Assembly: GCA_964609675.1 (NCBI GenBank) | Contig: CAZSRX010000038.1 | Location: forward strand, 1 to 35,240 | Source of the DNA: CAZSRX01 sp964609675 [NCBI: uncultured Bacteroidota bacterium] | Lineage (GTDB): Bacteria; CLD3; SB21 | Length of the DNA: 35,240 nt | Reading direction: 5' to 3' | Shown here: piece by piece, positions 1 to 7,814 of the stretch | Layout: every line of letters begins with the position of its first letter | Position numbering within the stretch: position 1 is the stretch's first letter | Translations under genes and position numbers: made by a program | Notes under the pieces: generated by a model | What the model was told of the DNA's origin: nothing | Seen by the model: only the letters and a program-made list of their open reading frames with translations | Database searches by the model: none

Positions 1-4
1 TTAA

Positions 5-331
5 CTTATATTTTTTCAAATCCTTAACCCCTCATGGGGTCATTTGATACTATTAGATATAAGTGAAATTATTTATTATGCTTCAATGATACATTTGATT
101 TTAGCTCAAATACATCCCTTTATGGATGGTAACGGTCGTATTTCGCGTCTTATGGAAAAGTGGTTCATTGCAAATAAAATTGGATCAATAGTATGGCTGC
201 AAAACACAGAAAAATATTATTGGGAAAAAAGGAGTCTGTATTATAAAAATATCAATATCGGCGTAAATTATTATGAAATAGATTATAATAAATGTATCCC
301 TTTTTTATTAATGTTGCCGAAGGCGCTATAA
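5..331 (+). pseudogene. 5'-truncated Fic-family protein (remnant)
   Basis: The frame is open from position 5 (a stop lies at 2-4) to the TAA at 329-331. It encodes only the C-terminal half of a Fic-domain protein. The catalytic motif HPFMDGNGRISRL matches HxFx(D/E)GNGRxxR and is followed by EKWF and a PFLLMLP tail, as in a Fic subfamily I associate with Bacteroidetes-like genomes. The N-terminal half of the Fic fold, including any inhibitory helix, is missing, and the only usable start would be a TTG at 44. Its stop overlaps by one base (TAATG) the ATG of a remnant recombinase 5' end. It is a different Fic subtype from the intact gene downstream. It could continue beyond the window edge after a frameshift, but as seen it is broken. 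Confidence 0.75.
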
Positions 332-379
332 TGAAAAAAGCAATTCTATACTGCCGCGTATCCAGCGATGAGCAGGCCA
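331..379 (+). repeat. 49-bp direct repeat, copy 1 (remnant recombinase 5' end)
   Basis: These 49 bases are identical to 1284-1332, the first 49 bases of the intact serine recombinase gene, and still read MKKAILYCRVSSDEQA. Identity stops abruptly on both sides. To the left is the end of the truncated fic gene, and to the right an unrelated sequence that runs to a stop at 430-432. The two copies are 953 bp apart and flank the intact fic gene. See 1284-1332. Confidence 0.95.
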
Positions 380-380
380 C

Positions 381-515
381 GGCGAGCAGCTGCCGTCGGA
401 TGAACAAATTGCGGCTGAAATCGAATTTCTAAAAAAGTTGATTTCCCTGATAGATTATAGTGAATTGATAAAAGAAAAAGGGGTACGTTATGAAAGAGAT
501 AACAGACATCATTGA
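381..515 (+). pseudogene. C-terminal fragment of an unrecognised protein
   Basis: An open frame without a start codon of its own runs from just after the 49-bp repeat to TGA 513-515. It overlaps the first bases of the fic gene in another frame. It reads GEQLPSDEQIAAEIEFLKK and continues as a helical, charged tail. I do not recognise the family. The composition looks like real protein rather than random sequence, so it may be the tail of a gene cut when the fic cassette was inserted, carried in with the cassette. This is inference from composition only. Confidence 0.3.
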
Positions 516-1287
516 TATGAATCAGAAAAAAATTGAAGATATGCGTCCATTAAAACCGGGACAAATATCCTCGCTGAAAGAATATTATGGAATAGGATTA
601 ACGTGGTCAAGTAACGCCATAGAGGGGAACACGCTGACAGAATCGGAAACAGAAGCGGTAATTAAAAGAGGAATAACGGTCAGCGGAAAACCAATCGAAT
701 ATTCATACGAGGCGTCTGGTCATTACTTCGCGTTTGAATTTATGCTTGAACTCATGCGCCGTAAAACAATCCGCGAGGATGATATAAAAACGCTGCATAA
801 ATTATTTTACAAAAAAATCGACGGCAAGCGGGCGGGTAAATATAGAAATTCCGATATAATTATAACCGGTTCTGAATATGAACCCCCGCATCATGATATG
901 TTGAATTATCTGATGAAAGAATTTATCAAAACAATCAAATTATTAAGAATGAATTATCACCCTTCGGTAGCGGCAGCGTTAATACATTTGCGGTTTGTGG
1001 AAATTCACCCGTTTATTGATGGTAACGGTAGGGTGGCTCGTCTTCTTATGAACGCTGTACTTGTGCAAAACGGATACCCAATCGTTATAATACCGGCTAT
1101 CCTGCGGAGACAATACATCGCATATCTTGAAACCGCACATAACCGAATGAAAGATCCTGAAATATTTTCCGGTAAAACAAACATGATATTGAGCGTAGAT
1201 TCTTTTTCTTATGAAAATTCATTTATTGAATTTATACAAGAATTAATCATTACCGCACAGGAAGAATACTTGAGGAATGTAAAATGA
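490..1287 (+). CDS. Fic-family protein, class II (probable AMP-transferase)
   Basis: This is a 265-residue Fic protein. The active-site motif HPFIDGNGRVARL lies around residues 174-186. An N-terminal SNAIEGN near residue 41 fits the (S/T)xxxE(G/N) inhibitory-helix motif, which defines the self-inhibited class II group. Enzymes of this group usually transfer AMP from ATP to a protein hydroxyl; the target cannot be read from sequence. A C-terminal helical segment follows the Fic core. The start at 490 is preceded by an AAAAAGG-like ribosome binding site. The stop overlaps the recombinase start (ATGA, 1284-1287), so the two genes are probably translationally coupled. The gene lies between two copies of a 49-bp direct repeat. 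Confidence 0.9.
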   Translation: MKEITDIIDMNQKKIEDMRPLKPGQISSLKEYYGIGLTWSSNAIEGNTLTESETEAVIKRGITVSGKPIEYSYEASGHYFAFEFMLELMRRKTIREDDIKTLHKLFYKKIDGKRAGKYRNSDIIITGSEYEPPHHDMLNYLMKEFIKTIKLLRMNYHPSVAAALIHLRFVEIHPFIDGNGRVARLLMNAVLVQNGYPIVIIPAILRRQYIAYLETAHNRMKDPEIFSGKTNMILSVDSFSYENSFIEFIQELIITAQEEYLRNVK

Positions 1288-1332
1288 AAAAAGCAATTCT
1301 ATACTGCCGCGTATCCAGCGATGAGCAGGCCA
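1284..1332 (+). repeat. 49-bp direct repeat, copy 2 (within recombinase 5' end)
   Basis: Identical to 331-379. Recombination between the copies would delete 953 bp containing the intact fic gene and place the truncated fic stop directly on the recombinase start (TAATG). That is a plausible ancestral arrangement. Confidence 0.95.
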
Positions 1333-2858
1333 TCGGTTATTCGCTGGATTATCAGGAAGAAAGGCTTCTTGATTACTGCAGACATAACGATATTGAGCCG
1401 GTCATCACATTCCGCGAAGACGCATCCGGTAAAACGATTGATAAACGCCCGGAACTAAAAAAAGCCATCGAATACGCGAGAAAAAATAAAAAGGAAATCA
1501 GTTTTTTCATTATTCTGAAATGGGACCGTTTCTCGCGCTCTCAATACGATTCGCTCACGCTTCTGCGTACCTTTGACAGTCTCGGCATATCGGTAAAAGC
1601 CGTCGAACAGCCATACGATCAGAATGTGCCCGAACAACAGTTAATGCTCGCCATATACACGGCTTTCCCTGAGGCTGAAAACCGGCGCCGCGCCATGAAC
1701 ATCAAAAGCGCTATCCGCAAAGCGAGAAAAGACGGGCGGTACTGCTCCAATGCGCCCTGGGGTTATACTTATAAAAAAGACTCCACCGGCAGAAAAATTT
1801 TAACCCCGGACGAACACGCCCCGGCAGTCGCTGATATATTTGCCAAATACGCAACCGGAGATTATACGCTGGAGCAGTTAAGAACATACTGTTGGCGCCA
1901 GTACGGACGCCGATGGTCGGCAAATTACCTCAGGAAAAACCTGCTGATCAATCCTCTGTACGCGGGTATGGTGCTTGTGCCTAAATATGAAGATGAACCC
2001 GAACAGATCGTTGATGGATTACACGAACCTATCATAGAAAAGTCGCTATTCCACATTGTGCAGTTAAGATTGAAAAACAAAAAACGCGCTTTACGATTTT
2101 CAGAAAAATTAGAAATCTATCCGCTCCGAGGGTATCTATATTGTCAGGTGTGCGGCCGAGTTATGACTGCAAGCCGGTCCAAAGGCAAAACAAAATACTA
2201 TTACTATTATCATTGTCAGGATGGCTGTAAAACCCGCGTTCAGAATGAAGCGGCGCATCAGGCGGTATTGGAATTAATCAGCCGGTACAAAATGACGCCC
2301 GCCCGCGCCGAGATATTAAAAAAAATGATCCGCGATACGGTAGATCAGCAAAACACGGTAATCAAAAAACGGATCAACGAAATATCAACCGGATTAGCTC
2401 AAATCGAACAAAAGCTGCTTGAGATTGATATGCGCTACCTCGAGAAGTCAATAGAAACAGAGAGTTTTGTTCGATTAAAACAGAAATATGACCAGGACAG
2501 GGCGGAATTACTTAAAGAAAGCGGCTCGATCTATAAGTACAGCACTTCAAACTCCGAGCAGCTGGAAACGTTATTTAACTTGTTGATTAATATAGGGAAC
2601 CTTTATAGCCAAAATTCTGTGGAAATCAAAAGAGAGCTGATTAGTTCAATGTTTTCGGGTTATATCGTTTTTGACGGCCAAAGTTATCGAACACCCAAAA
2701 CTAACCCCGCGCTATTGACATTATGCAATATAAACAATAACTTACAAATGACAACAACAAAACCCAACCTCAAAAATGAGATTGGGTTAGGCTCCGTGGA
2801 GACTAGGGGGGTCGAACCCCTGACCTCAAGACTGCCAGCCTTGCGCTCTCCCAACTGA
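1284..2858 (+). CDS. Large serine recombinase (site-specific integrase)
   Basis: The 524-residue protein has the three-part layout of large serine recombinases. A resolvase catalytic domain (about 1-145) starts YCRVSSDEQ with Ser11 as the likely nucleophile. A 'Recombinase' DNA-binding domain (about 155-270) includes APWGYTYKK and NPLYAGMV. A zinc beta-ribbon (about 283-325) contains CQVCG and a C-x3-C pair, and is followed by a coiled-coil segment (about 340-410). It would catalyse integration and excision of a mobile element through a Ser-DNA intermediate. The last roughly 20 residues (ETRGVEPLTSRLPALRSPN) are the antisense of the tRNA-Ala gene at 2797-2869. The natural C-terminus has therefore been replaced or extended at an insertion junction. 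The gene overlaps fic by 4 nt. Confidence 0.93.
   Translation: MKKAILYCRVSSDEQAIGYSLDYQEERLLDYCRHNDIEPVITFREDASGKTIDKRPELKKAIEYARKNKKEISFFIILKWDRFSRSQYDSLTLLRTFDSLGISVKAVEQPYDQNVPEQQLMLAIYTAFPEAENRRRAMNIKSAIRKARKDGRYCSNAPWGYTYKKDSTGRKILTPDEHAPAVADIFAKYATGDYTLEQLRTYCWRQYGRRWSANYLRKNLLINPLYAGMVLVPKYEDEPEQIVDGLHEPIIEKSLFHIVQLRLKNKKRALRFSEKLEIYPLRGYLYCQVCGRVMTASRSKGKTKYYYYYHCQDGCKTRVQNEAAHQAVLELISRYKMTPARAEILKKMIRDTVDQQNTVIKKRINEISTGLAQIEQKLLEIDMRYLEKSIETESFVRLKQKYDQDRAELLKESGSIYKYSTSNSEQLETLFNLLINIGNLYSQNSVEIKRELISSMFSGYIVFDGQSYRTPKTNPALLTLCNINNNLQMTTTKPNLKNEIGLGSVETRGVEPLTSRLPALRSPN
2752..2788 (-). terminator. Rho-independent terminator of tRNA-Ala
   Basis: Read on the minus strand, AACCCAA and its complement, with a short GAG/CTC extension, form a stem at 2761-2788. 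It is followed by TTTTGTTGTTGT. It lies 9 nt past the tRNA-Ala 3' end and inside the recombinase 3' coding end on the other strand. Confidence 0.65.
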
Positions 2859-2869
2859 GCTAAGTCCCC
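2797..2869 (-). tRNA. tRNA-Ala (anticodon GGC)
   Basis: A full cloverleaf of 73 nt can be folded on the minus strand. The acceptor GGGGACT pairs with AGTCTCC and includes the G3:U70 wobble that specifies alanine. The D stem is GCTC/GAGC, the anticodon loop CTGGCAG carries GGC, and the T arm is AGGGG-TTCGACC-CCCCT. The discriminator is A, and CCA is not encoded (CGG follows). The gene is 52 nt downstream of glgP on the same strand, and its 3' half is overlapped by the antisense recombinase frame. Confidence 0.95.
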
Positions 2870-2921
2870 AAATACATAGATGGCTAATATAAATTAAAAT
2901 TTAATAAAATCAATAAAAAAA

Positions 2922-5030
2922 TCATTTTTTGTAAATTTTATTGGTGTACTCGGCGACCATGCGGTCGGTGTTAAACCGGGGTATCAGGGTTTGTATCGCG
3001 CGGCGGATTTTAACAATCCACTGACGAGGGATGTCATGTTCATCACGGTCATAGAAAGCGGGTATCACCTGATCCGTCAGCGTTTTGTATAGATTTTCCG
3101 CATCGATTCGGATTTGTTCCTCGTGGTTGGGTATGGAGTGATCGTCGCCGATCGCGAAGCCGTTTGATCCGTCGTAACCTTCGCGCCACCAGCCGTCAAG
3201 AATACTGAGATTCAGGCAACCGTGGATAGCGGTTTTCTGGCCGCTGGTGCCGCTGGCTTCCAAAGGACGCAGGGGCGTGTTGAGCCATACGTCGCAACCG
3301 GAAATCAGGTGCCGGGCGACATTAATGTCATAATTTTCGATGAGCACCACTTTGCCGAAAAGCATTGGATGCTTACTGATTTCGATGATACGCTTAATGA
3401 CCGCTTTACCCTGATCGTCTTTGGGGTGTGCCTTACCGGAGAATACCAGCTGGATAGGCCGCTCGCGGTCGTTGCAGAGGGAAATAATTTTTTCGGGGTC
3501 TGAGAAAATCAGCGTAGCGCGTTTGTAGGTGGCGAACCGGCGGGCAAAACCGATGGTCAGTACATCCGGTGAAAGGAAGGAATCAAACATCTGATGGCCG
3601 TTACCGCCGGTGCGGTGATGTTGAGCGCGGAGTTTACGGCGGACAAATTCAATCAGCGCGCGCTTCAAGGTGTAACGGAGCGCCCAGATTTCCTCGTCGG
3701 GTATGAATTCCGGGTCACTGACCCGTTCCCAGAAATCCGCTTTCATGATATGCGTTTCCCAGTCCTCGCCGAGGAATTTACGCCAGAATTTGCGGGTGGG
3801 GGCGTTCATCCAGCTCAGGATATGGATACCGTTCGTGATATGTGAAATCGGCACTTCATGGACCGGACGACCGGGATACAGGTGTTGCCACATGTCGCGG
3901 GAAACGTGGCCGTGAAGTTCACTGACGGCGTTGGCGGCGCGGGACATCTTGAGGGCAAATACCGTCATGCAGAAGGTCTCGTTGCCATCGTTAGGATTGA
4001 CGCGGCCCAGTTCCATGATGCGATCCACCGAAATACCCAGGATGGCGCTGTAATTGGCGAAGGCATAAAGCATCAAATCCTTGCTGAAACGATCGTGGCC
4101 GGCGGGTACGGGTGTGTGGGTTGTAAACACACAGTGGTCCTTGACCCAGCGGAAAGCTTCTTCTTCCGATTTGCCCAGCAGCATCTGCTCCCGCGCCAGT
4201 TCCAGGGCAAGGAAAGCACTGTGACCTTCATTCATATGATAAACGGATGGATTGACGCCCATCGTCCTCAGGAAACGTACGCCGCCGATACCCATCACCA
4301 CTTCCTGGCAGATGCGGGTCATGATGTCGCCGCCGTACGTTTTGGCAGTCAGTTCGCGGTACAGTTCATCGTTTTCAGGATGGTTGCTGTCCAGCAGATA
4401 TAACGTGACGCGGCCTACATTAAGTTTCCACGCGTACAATTTGACGATACTATGGCCGATTTCAATGAACGTTTCAATGGGCTTGCCGGTTTTAGGGTCC
4501 GTTACCAGTTGCACTGGCAGGTTTTCCGGAACGTTTAAATCATAGATTTCGGTCTGGTGACCGTCGATACCGATCAGCTGGTGAAAGTAACCGTGGCGGT
4601 AGAAAAGTCCGATACCGACCAGCGGCAGACCGAGATCGCTCGCCGATTTGATGTGATCGCCGGACAAAACCCCAAGACCGCCGGAATATATCGGCAGACA
4701 CTCATGGATGGCAAATTCAGGGCTGAAATAGGCAATCGGATTTTTGGTAAATTCCTGCGCGTTCACACTGCCCCAGGTTTTTTCCCGGTCCATATACGCG
4801 TGAAATTCCTTGATGACATTCGTAACCTTTTGGCCGAAAACCGAATCGCGGAGCCGTGCCTGCAGTTCCGACGGACTCACCGTGTTCAGAATGGCCACGG
4901 CGTTATGATTAGATTCACGCCAAACATGAGGTGACAATTCCTCAAAAATTGATTGGGCCTGCTGATTCCAGGTCCACCACAAATTATAAGCGATTTCCTT
5001 CAGTTCCTTGACGCGTGTATCAGTTACCAT
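2922..5030 (-). CDS. glgP: Alpha-glucan (glycogen/maltodextrin) phosphorylase, GT35
   Basis: The 702-residue protein removes glucose from non-reducing ends of alpha-1,4-glucans as glucose 1-phosphate, using pyridoxal phosphate in the cytoplasm. The N-terminus (KELKEIAYNLWWTWN) is the DUF3417 segment of the short, archaeal/bacterial phosphorylase group. ISHITNGIH and the C-terminal motif EASGTSGQKTAIHG are diagnostic; Lys599 in the latter should carry the cofactor. The length is normal for this group, shorter than the E. coli or muscle type. The ATG at 5030 is preceded by GAAGGAA at proper spacing. With the GH57 enzyme at 11182-13329 it suggests storage-glucan turnover, although the two genes are not adjacent. 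Confidence 0.95.
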   Translation of the reverse strand: MVTDTRVKELKEIAYNLWWTWNQQAQSIFEELSPHVWRESNHNAVAILNTVSPSELQARLRDSVFGQKVTNVIKEFHAYMDREKTWGSVNAQEFTKNPIAYFSPEFAIHECLPIYSGGLGVLSGDHIKSASDLGLPLVGIGLFYRHGYFHQLIGIDGHQTEIYDLNVPENLPVQLVTDPKTGKPIETFIEIGHSIVKLYAWKLNVGRVTLYLLDSNHPENDELYRELTAKTYGGDIMTRICQEVVMGIGGVRFLRTMGVNPSVYHMNEGHSAFLALELAREQMLLGKSEEEAFRWVKDHCVFTTHTPVPAGHDRFSKDLMLYAFANYSAILGISVDRIMELGRVNPNDGNETFCMTVFALKMSRAANAVSELHGHVSRDMWQHLYPGRPVHEVPISHITNGIHILSWMNAPTRKFWRKFLGEDWETHIMKADFWERVSDPEFIPDEEIWALRYTLKRALIEFVRRKLRAQHHRTGGNGHQMFDSFLSPDVLTIGFARRFATYKRATLIFSDPEKIISLCNDRERPIQLVFSGKAHPKDDQGKAVIKRIIEISKHPMLFGKVVLIENYDINVARHLISGCDVWLNTPLRPLEASGTSGQKTAIHGCLNLSILDGWWREGYDGSNGFAIGDDHSIPNHEEQIRIDAENLYKTLTDQVIPAFYDRDEHDIPRQWIVKIRRAIQTLIPRFNTDRMVAEYTNKIYKK

Positions 5031-5168
5031 GGATGTTCCTTCAAGATAGGTCTCTTTTTTGTTAACGGGCAGCGATATTATTAAAATTAATCGATTATTT
5101 CAAGGATTTTCGATAAAAAGTCGTTGCAAATGATAAATTAATTTACTATTGTAACCGCCGGATTGATC

Positions 5169-5256
5169 GGAGAGGTGTCCGAGTGGTTGAAGGAGCCGGT
5201 CTCGAAAATCGGTATACGCCTCTGGTGTATCGAGGGTTCGAATCCCTCCCTCTCCG
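5169..5256 (+). tRNA. tRNA-Ser (anticodon CGA)
   Basis: This is an 88-nt class II tRNA. The acceptor GGAGAGG pairs with CCTCTCC with discriminator G. The anticodon stem CCGGT/ATCGG encloses CTCGAAA, giving anticodon CGA. A long variable arm (about 20 nt) and the T arm GAGGG-TTCGAAT-CCCTC follow. CCA is not encoded (CAA follows). A strong hairpin terminator begins 6 nt downstream. Confidence 0.96.
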
Positions 5257-5261
5257 CAAAT

Positions 5262-5297
5262 AAAAAAATACCAGATTAAAATCTGGTATTTTTTTTT
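5262..5297. terminator. Bidirectional terminator
   Basis: A perfect stem ATACCAGATT/AATCTGGTAT is flanked by an A-run on the left and a T-run on the right. It can therefore terminate both tRNA-Ser (plus strand) and the hypothetical gene at 5296-5706 (minus strand), whose stop codon sits in the T-run. Confidence 0.9.
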
Positions 5298-5706
5298 AAT
5301 TCGATACCGGCAGCAGTTTTTCCAGCCGCTCACTAATTAGATTTAGGGCATGCCGGGTCTTTTCAGCCGCAAAGTTATGCCGGATGTTGAATTCGCATAT
5401 TTCCAGCGTCTGCTGGATGGATTCGATTTCAGGAATCATACTTTCATAGCGGTGCATTTGTTGAAGATCGGCAACAGTAATACGTTCATACAACACACGC
5501 ATTTTGTCCTGTTCCTGTTTTGATGAAACCGTTATCTCATCAGAATTCATTTTATTTAATTTTCTAAATGACCGGAAGTTATTTCGGGCTAACTGCAATT
5601 TAAGGCTGCTGACTTTTTTTGACAATTCCAGGGTTTTCAAAAGGGGATGATAGCCTGTGTTTGTTTTTAATCCCGTGTTTTTGTGTAGTATCAGTTGCGT
5701 GCTCAT
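5296..5706 (-). CDS. Hypothetical helical protein
   Basis: The 136-residue protein is not recognised. It is mostly helical and charged (for example VADLQQMHRYESMIPEIES, then TRHALNLISERLEKLL) with no signal peptide or membrane segment. AGAGGT lies at good distance before the ATG at 5706, and a strong terminator follows the stop, which supports a real monocistronic gene. A frame that starts further upstream (5962) overlaps its first part in another frame and is less convincing. A 25-bp palindrome lies about 70 bp upstream and may be an operator. Confidence 0.65.
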   Translation of the reverse strand: MSTQLILHKNTGLKTNTGYHPLLKTLELSKKVSSLKLQLARNNFRSFRKLNKMNSDEITVSSKQEQDKMRVLYERITVADLQQMHRYESMIPEIESIQQTLEICEFNIRHNFAAEKTRHALNLISERLEKLLPVSN

Positions 5707-5776
5707 GGCTTACCTCTTTTAACTTTAGTTTCGGTATCAGTTTATCGGATACCAATTTACTTAATAAAAGAGGTGT

Positions 5777-5801
5777 TTTTTTCTCAAAATTTGAGAAAAA
5801 A
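5777..5801. repeat. 25-bp palindrome upstream of hypothetical gene
   Basis: TTTTTTCTCAAA, a central A, and the exact complement TTTGAGAAAAAA form an interrupted palindrome in the upstream region of the minus-strand gene at 5296-5706. It could be a repressor operator, or a terminator ending in T-runs in both directions for the gammaglutamyltransferase transcript (stop at 5969). Confidence 0.55.
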
Positions 5802-5968
5802 TGGGTTTTAACACGATTGTAATAAGTTCTTTTTTTTTCTGGATTTAAAAGGCCGGTAAATAAAAAGAATTGATGAATTCTTTCATGTTCCTTAAAACCG
5901 GCTGACGATTGTAAATGATCAGCCGCAGGCAATTTGTTTCCCGATGATACTGTCCCGGACATAGTGTA

Positions 5969-7663
5969 CTAATAACCCTCCGCCCAGCCCATGCGGCGGG
6001 AATCCGCTTCGCCGTGGTACAGGCCGGTGGCGGGATCGATCCAGATGGAATGCGCGTCGCCGAGGAAGACCACATCTTTGAACGCATGGCCTCTTGAAAG
6101 AAGGTTTTTAATAAGCGTTTCCGGCCACCGGCCGGATTCAATCCGTACGACATCCGGCAGCCAATTGTGATTCAACCGCGGATGATCGATGGCCTCGCGC
6201 AACGTTAGTTTGTGATCGATGGTATGGATGAGGACCTGTAAAACGGTATTGATAATCGTGCGCCCGCCGGGAGATCCGGTGATGAGGAAAGGCTTACCGT
6301 CTTTTAATACGATGGTCGGCGTCATGGAACTCAACATACGCTTGCCCGGCTGGATCAGGTTGGGGTTCGTTCCGAAACCACCCATGAAATTCACGCGGTT
6401 GGGCTCGATATTAAAATCATGCATTTCGTTGTTCAGCAGGAAACCGAGATCCGCCACAACCGCTTTGGAACCAAAATTATCCTCGAGGGTATACGTATTC
6501 GAGACGCAGTTGCCTTCCCGGTCGATCAGCGAGAAATGGGTGGTTTCGAGATAATCTTTATATCGGGAGACGTCGGGATTCATTATTTGGCTTGGGCTTG
6601 CTTGCTTCAGGTTTATCGGACCGGCGAGTAGGCGGGCAAACGTTTTTGACAGCAGGCTGTCGGTGGGGATCGCTACAAAATCCGGGTCGCCGAGGCATTT
6701 AGCGCGTTCGTAATAGGCGCGGCGCATGGTTTCGATGACAAGATGATACGTATTGGCGGCTTTCTGTTTCTCAAAAGACAGGTCGTAATTTTCCAGCATA
6801 TTGAGCATGATCATCAGCGTGATGCCGCCGGAGGACGGGGGCGGCATACCGATGATTCCATAGCCGCGGTACGTACCGAGAACCGGTTTGCGGAAGACCG
6901 CGCGGTAATTTTCCAGGTCGTTTTTGGAAATAATGCCGCCATGCGTCTGCATTTCGGACACGAGCCGATCGGCGATGACGCCTTTATAGAACGCGTCGGA
7001 GCCCTGTTCCGCGATGAGGCGAAGCGTACGGGCAAGGTCTTTCTGTATGAAGCGTTCGCCGGGCCGGTACCGTTCGCCGTTGGGTTTGAAGAAAACCTTT
7101 CTTGAGGATTCGAACATGTGCAGGGCGTTATCGTACGCATCCATCTGGCCGGTGTGGAACGGCGTTAACAAATAACCGGTATCCGCTAATTGTATAGCCG
7201 GCTCGAGTAAATCTTTCCATGGCAATTTACCGTAATGCTTCCATGCGGTTTCCATTCCCCGCACCGTCCCGGGCACACCCGCGCAGAGATAGCCGTAATC
7301 GCTCAGAAGGGTGTCCACGGAGCCGTCCGCCCGGAGGAACATATCGGCTGTGGCCAGAGCCGGCGCGGTTTCGCGGTAATCAATTCCCAGCGCATTGCCA
7401 TTGGCAAAACGAATCAGCATGAATCCGCCGCCGCCGATATTGCCGGCCTGCGGATACGTGACGGCCAAAACGAAGGCCGTAGCAACCGCCGCGTCTATCG
7501 CGTTTCCGCCCCGGCGCAGCATGGCAACGCCCGCTTTGGACGCATGTTCCTCGACGGATACCACCACGCCGGAGCGGCTGACAACGCTGTGCTGAAAGGA
7601 TTGCGATTGCAGGTTATTCAAAAAGATAAAAATCAGCAGGCAGATGAGCGGCGAGGATTTCAT
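5969..7663 (-). CDS. ggt: Gamma-glutamyltransferase (secreted)
   Basis: The precursor cleaves the gamma-glutamyl bond of glutathione and transfers it to water or amino acids, normally in the periplasm. The start at 7663 gives 564 residues with a signal peptide (MKSSPLICLLIFIFLNN). A TTG start 48 nt upstream only adds hydrophilic residues ahead of that signal. Family marks include GGNAIDAAVA, the substrate-binding Arg97 (YRETAP), the autocleavage motif ETTHFSLID with Thr374 as the expected nucleophile of the small subunit, NNEMHDF, and GSPGGRTI. Its length matches the E. coli enzyme (580). No clear Shine-Dalgarno site precedes the ATG. The TonB receptor gene lies upstream on the same strand but is separated by a terminator. 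Confidence 0.95.
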   Translation of the reverse strand: MKSSPLICLLIFIFLNNLQSQSFQHSVVSRSGVVVSVEEHASKAGVAMLRRGGNAIDAAVATAFVLAVTYPQAGNIGGGGFMLIRFANGNALGIDYRETAPALATADMFLRADGSVDTLLSDYGYLCAGVPGTVRGMETAWKHYGKLPWKDLLEPAIQLADTGYLLTPFHTGQMDAYDNALHMFESSRKVFFKPNGERYRPGERFIQKDLARTLRLIAEQGSDAFYKGVIADRLVSEMQTHGGIISKNDLENYRAVFRKPVLGTYRGYGIIGMPPPSSGGITLMIMLNMLENYDLSFEKQKAANTYHLVIETMRRAYYERAKCLGDPDFVAIPTDSLLSKTFARLLAGPINLKQASPSQIMNPDVSRYKDYLETTHFSLIDREGNCVSNTYTLEDNFGSKAVVADLGFLLNNEMHDFNIEPNRVNFMGGFGTNPNLIQPGKRMLSSMTPTIVLKDGKPFLITGSPGGRTIINTVLQVLIHTIDHKLTLREAIDHPRLNHNWLPDVVRIESGRWPETLIKNLLSRGHAFKDVVFLGDAHSIWIDPATGLYHGEADSRRMGWAEGY

Positions 7664-7750
7664 GAGCGTAATTATTTTGCAGTGATTGTAGTTATGGTTT
7701 CCGTCATGCAAGCGAATAGATTATACTTTATTATTCTCACGTATTCAAAT

Positions 7751-7785
7751 AAAAAAAAAACCGGCCGCTATGATACGACCGGTTT
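7751..7785 (-). terminator. Terminator of the TonB receptor gene
   Basis: On the minus strand, AAACCGGTCG and CGGCCGGTTT form a 10-bp stem with one mismatch and a short loop. It is followed by ten T. It lies about 30 nt after the stop of the receptor gene and upstream of ggt. Confidence 0.85.
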
Positions 7786-7814
7786 CATAAACTCCGTAAC
7801 CTGCGCGGGTTTTA

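Noticed and set aside
3858-4403. 181-residue plus-strand open frame inside glgP
   Set aside because: Antisense to a fully conserved phosphorylase; no ribosome binding site or family features.
5600-5962. 120-residue minus-strand open frame
   Set aside because: Overlaps the start of the better-supported gene at 5296-5706 and runs through the 25-bp palindrome; no convincing protein character.
7664-7711. TTG start for ggt giving a longer product
   Set aside because: Would put 16 hydrophilic residues ahead of a clear signal peptide.
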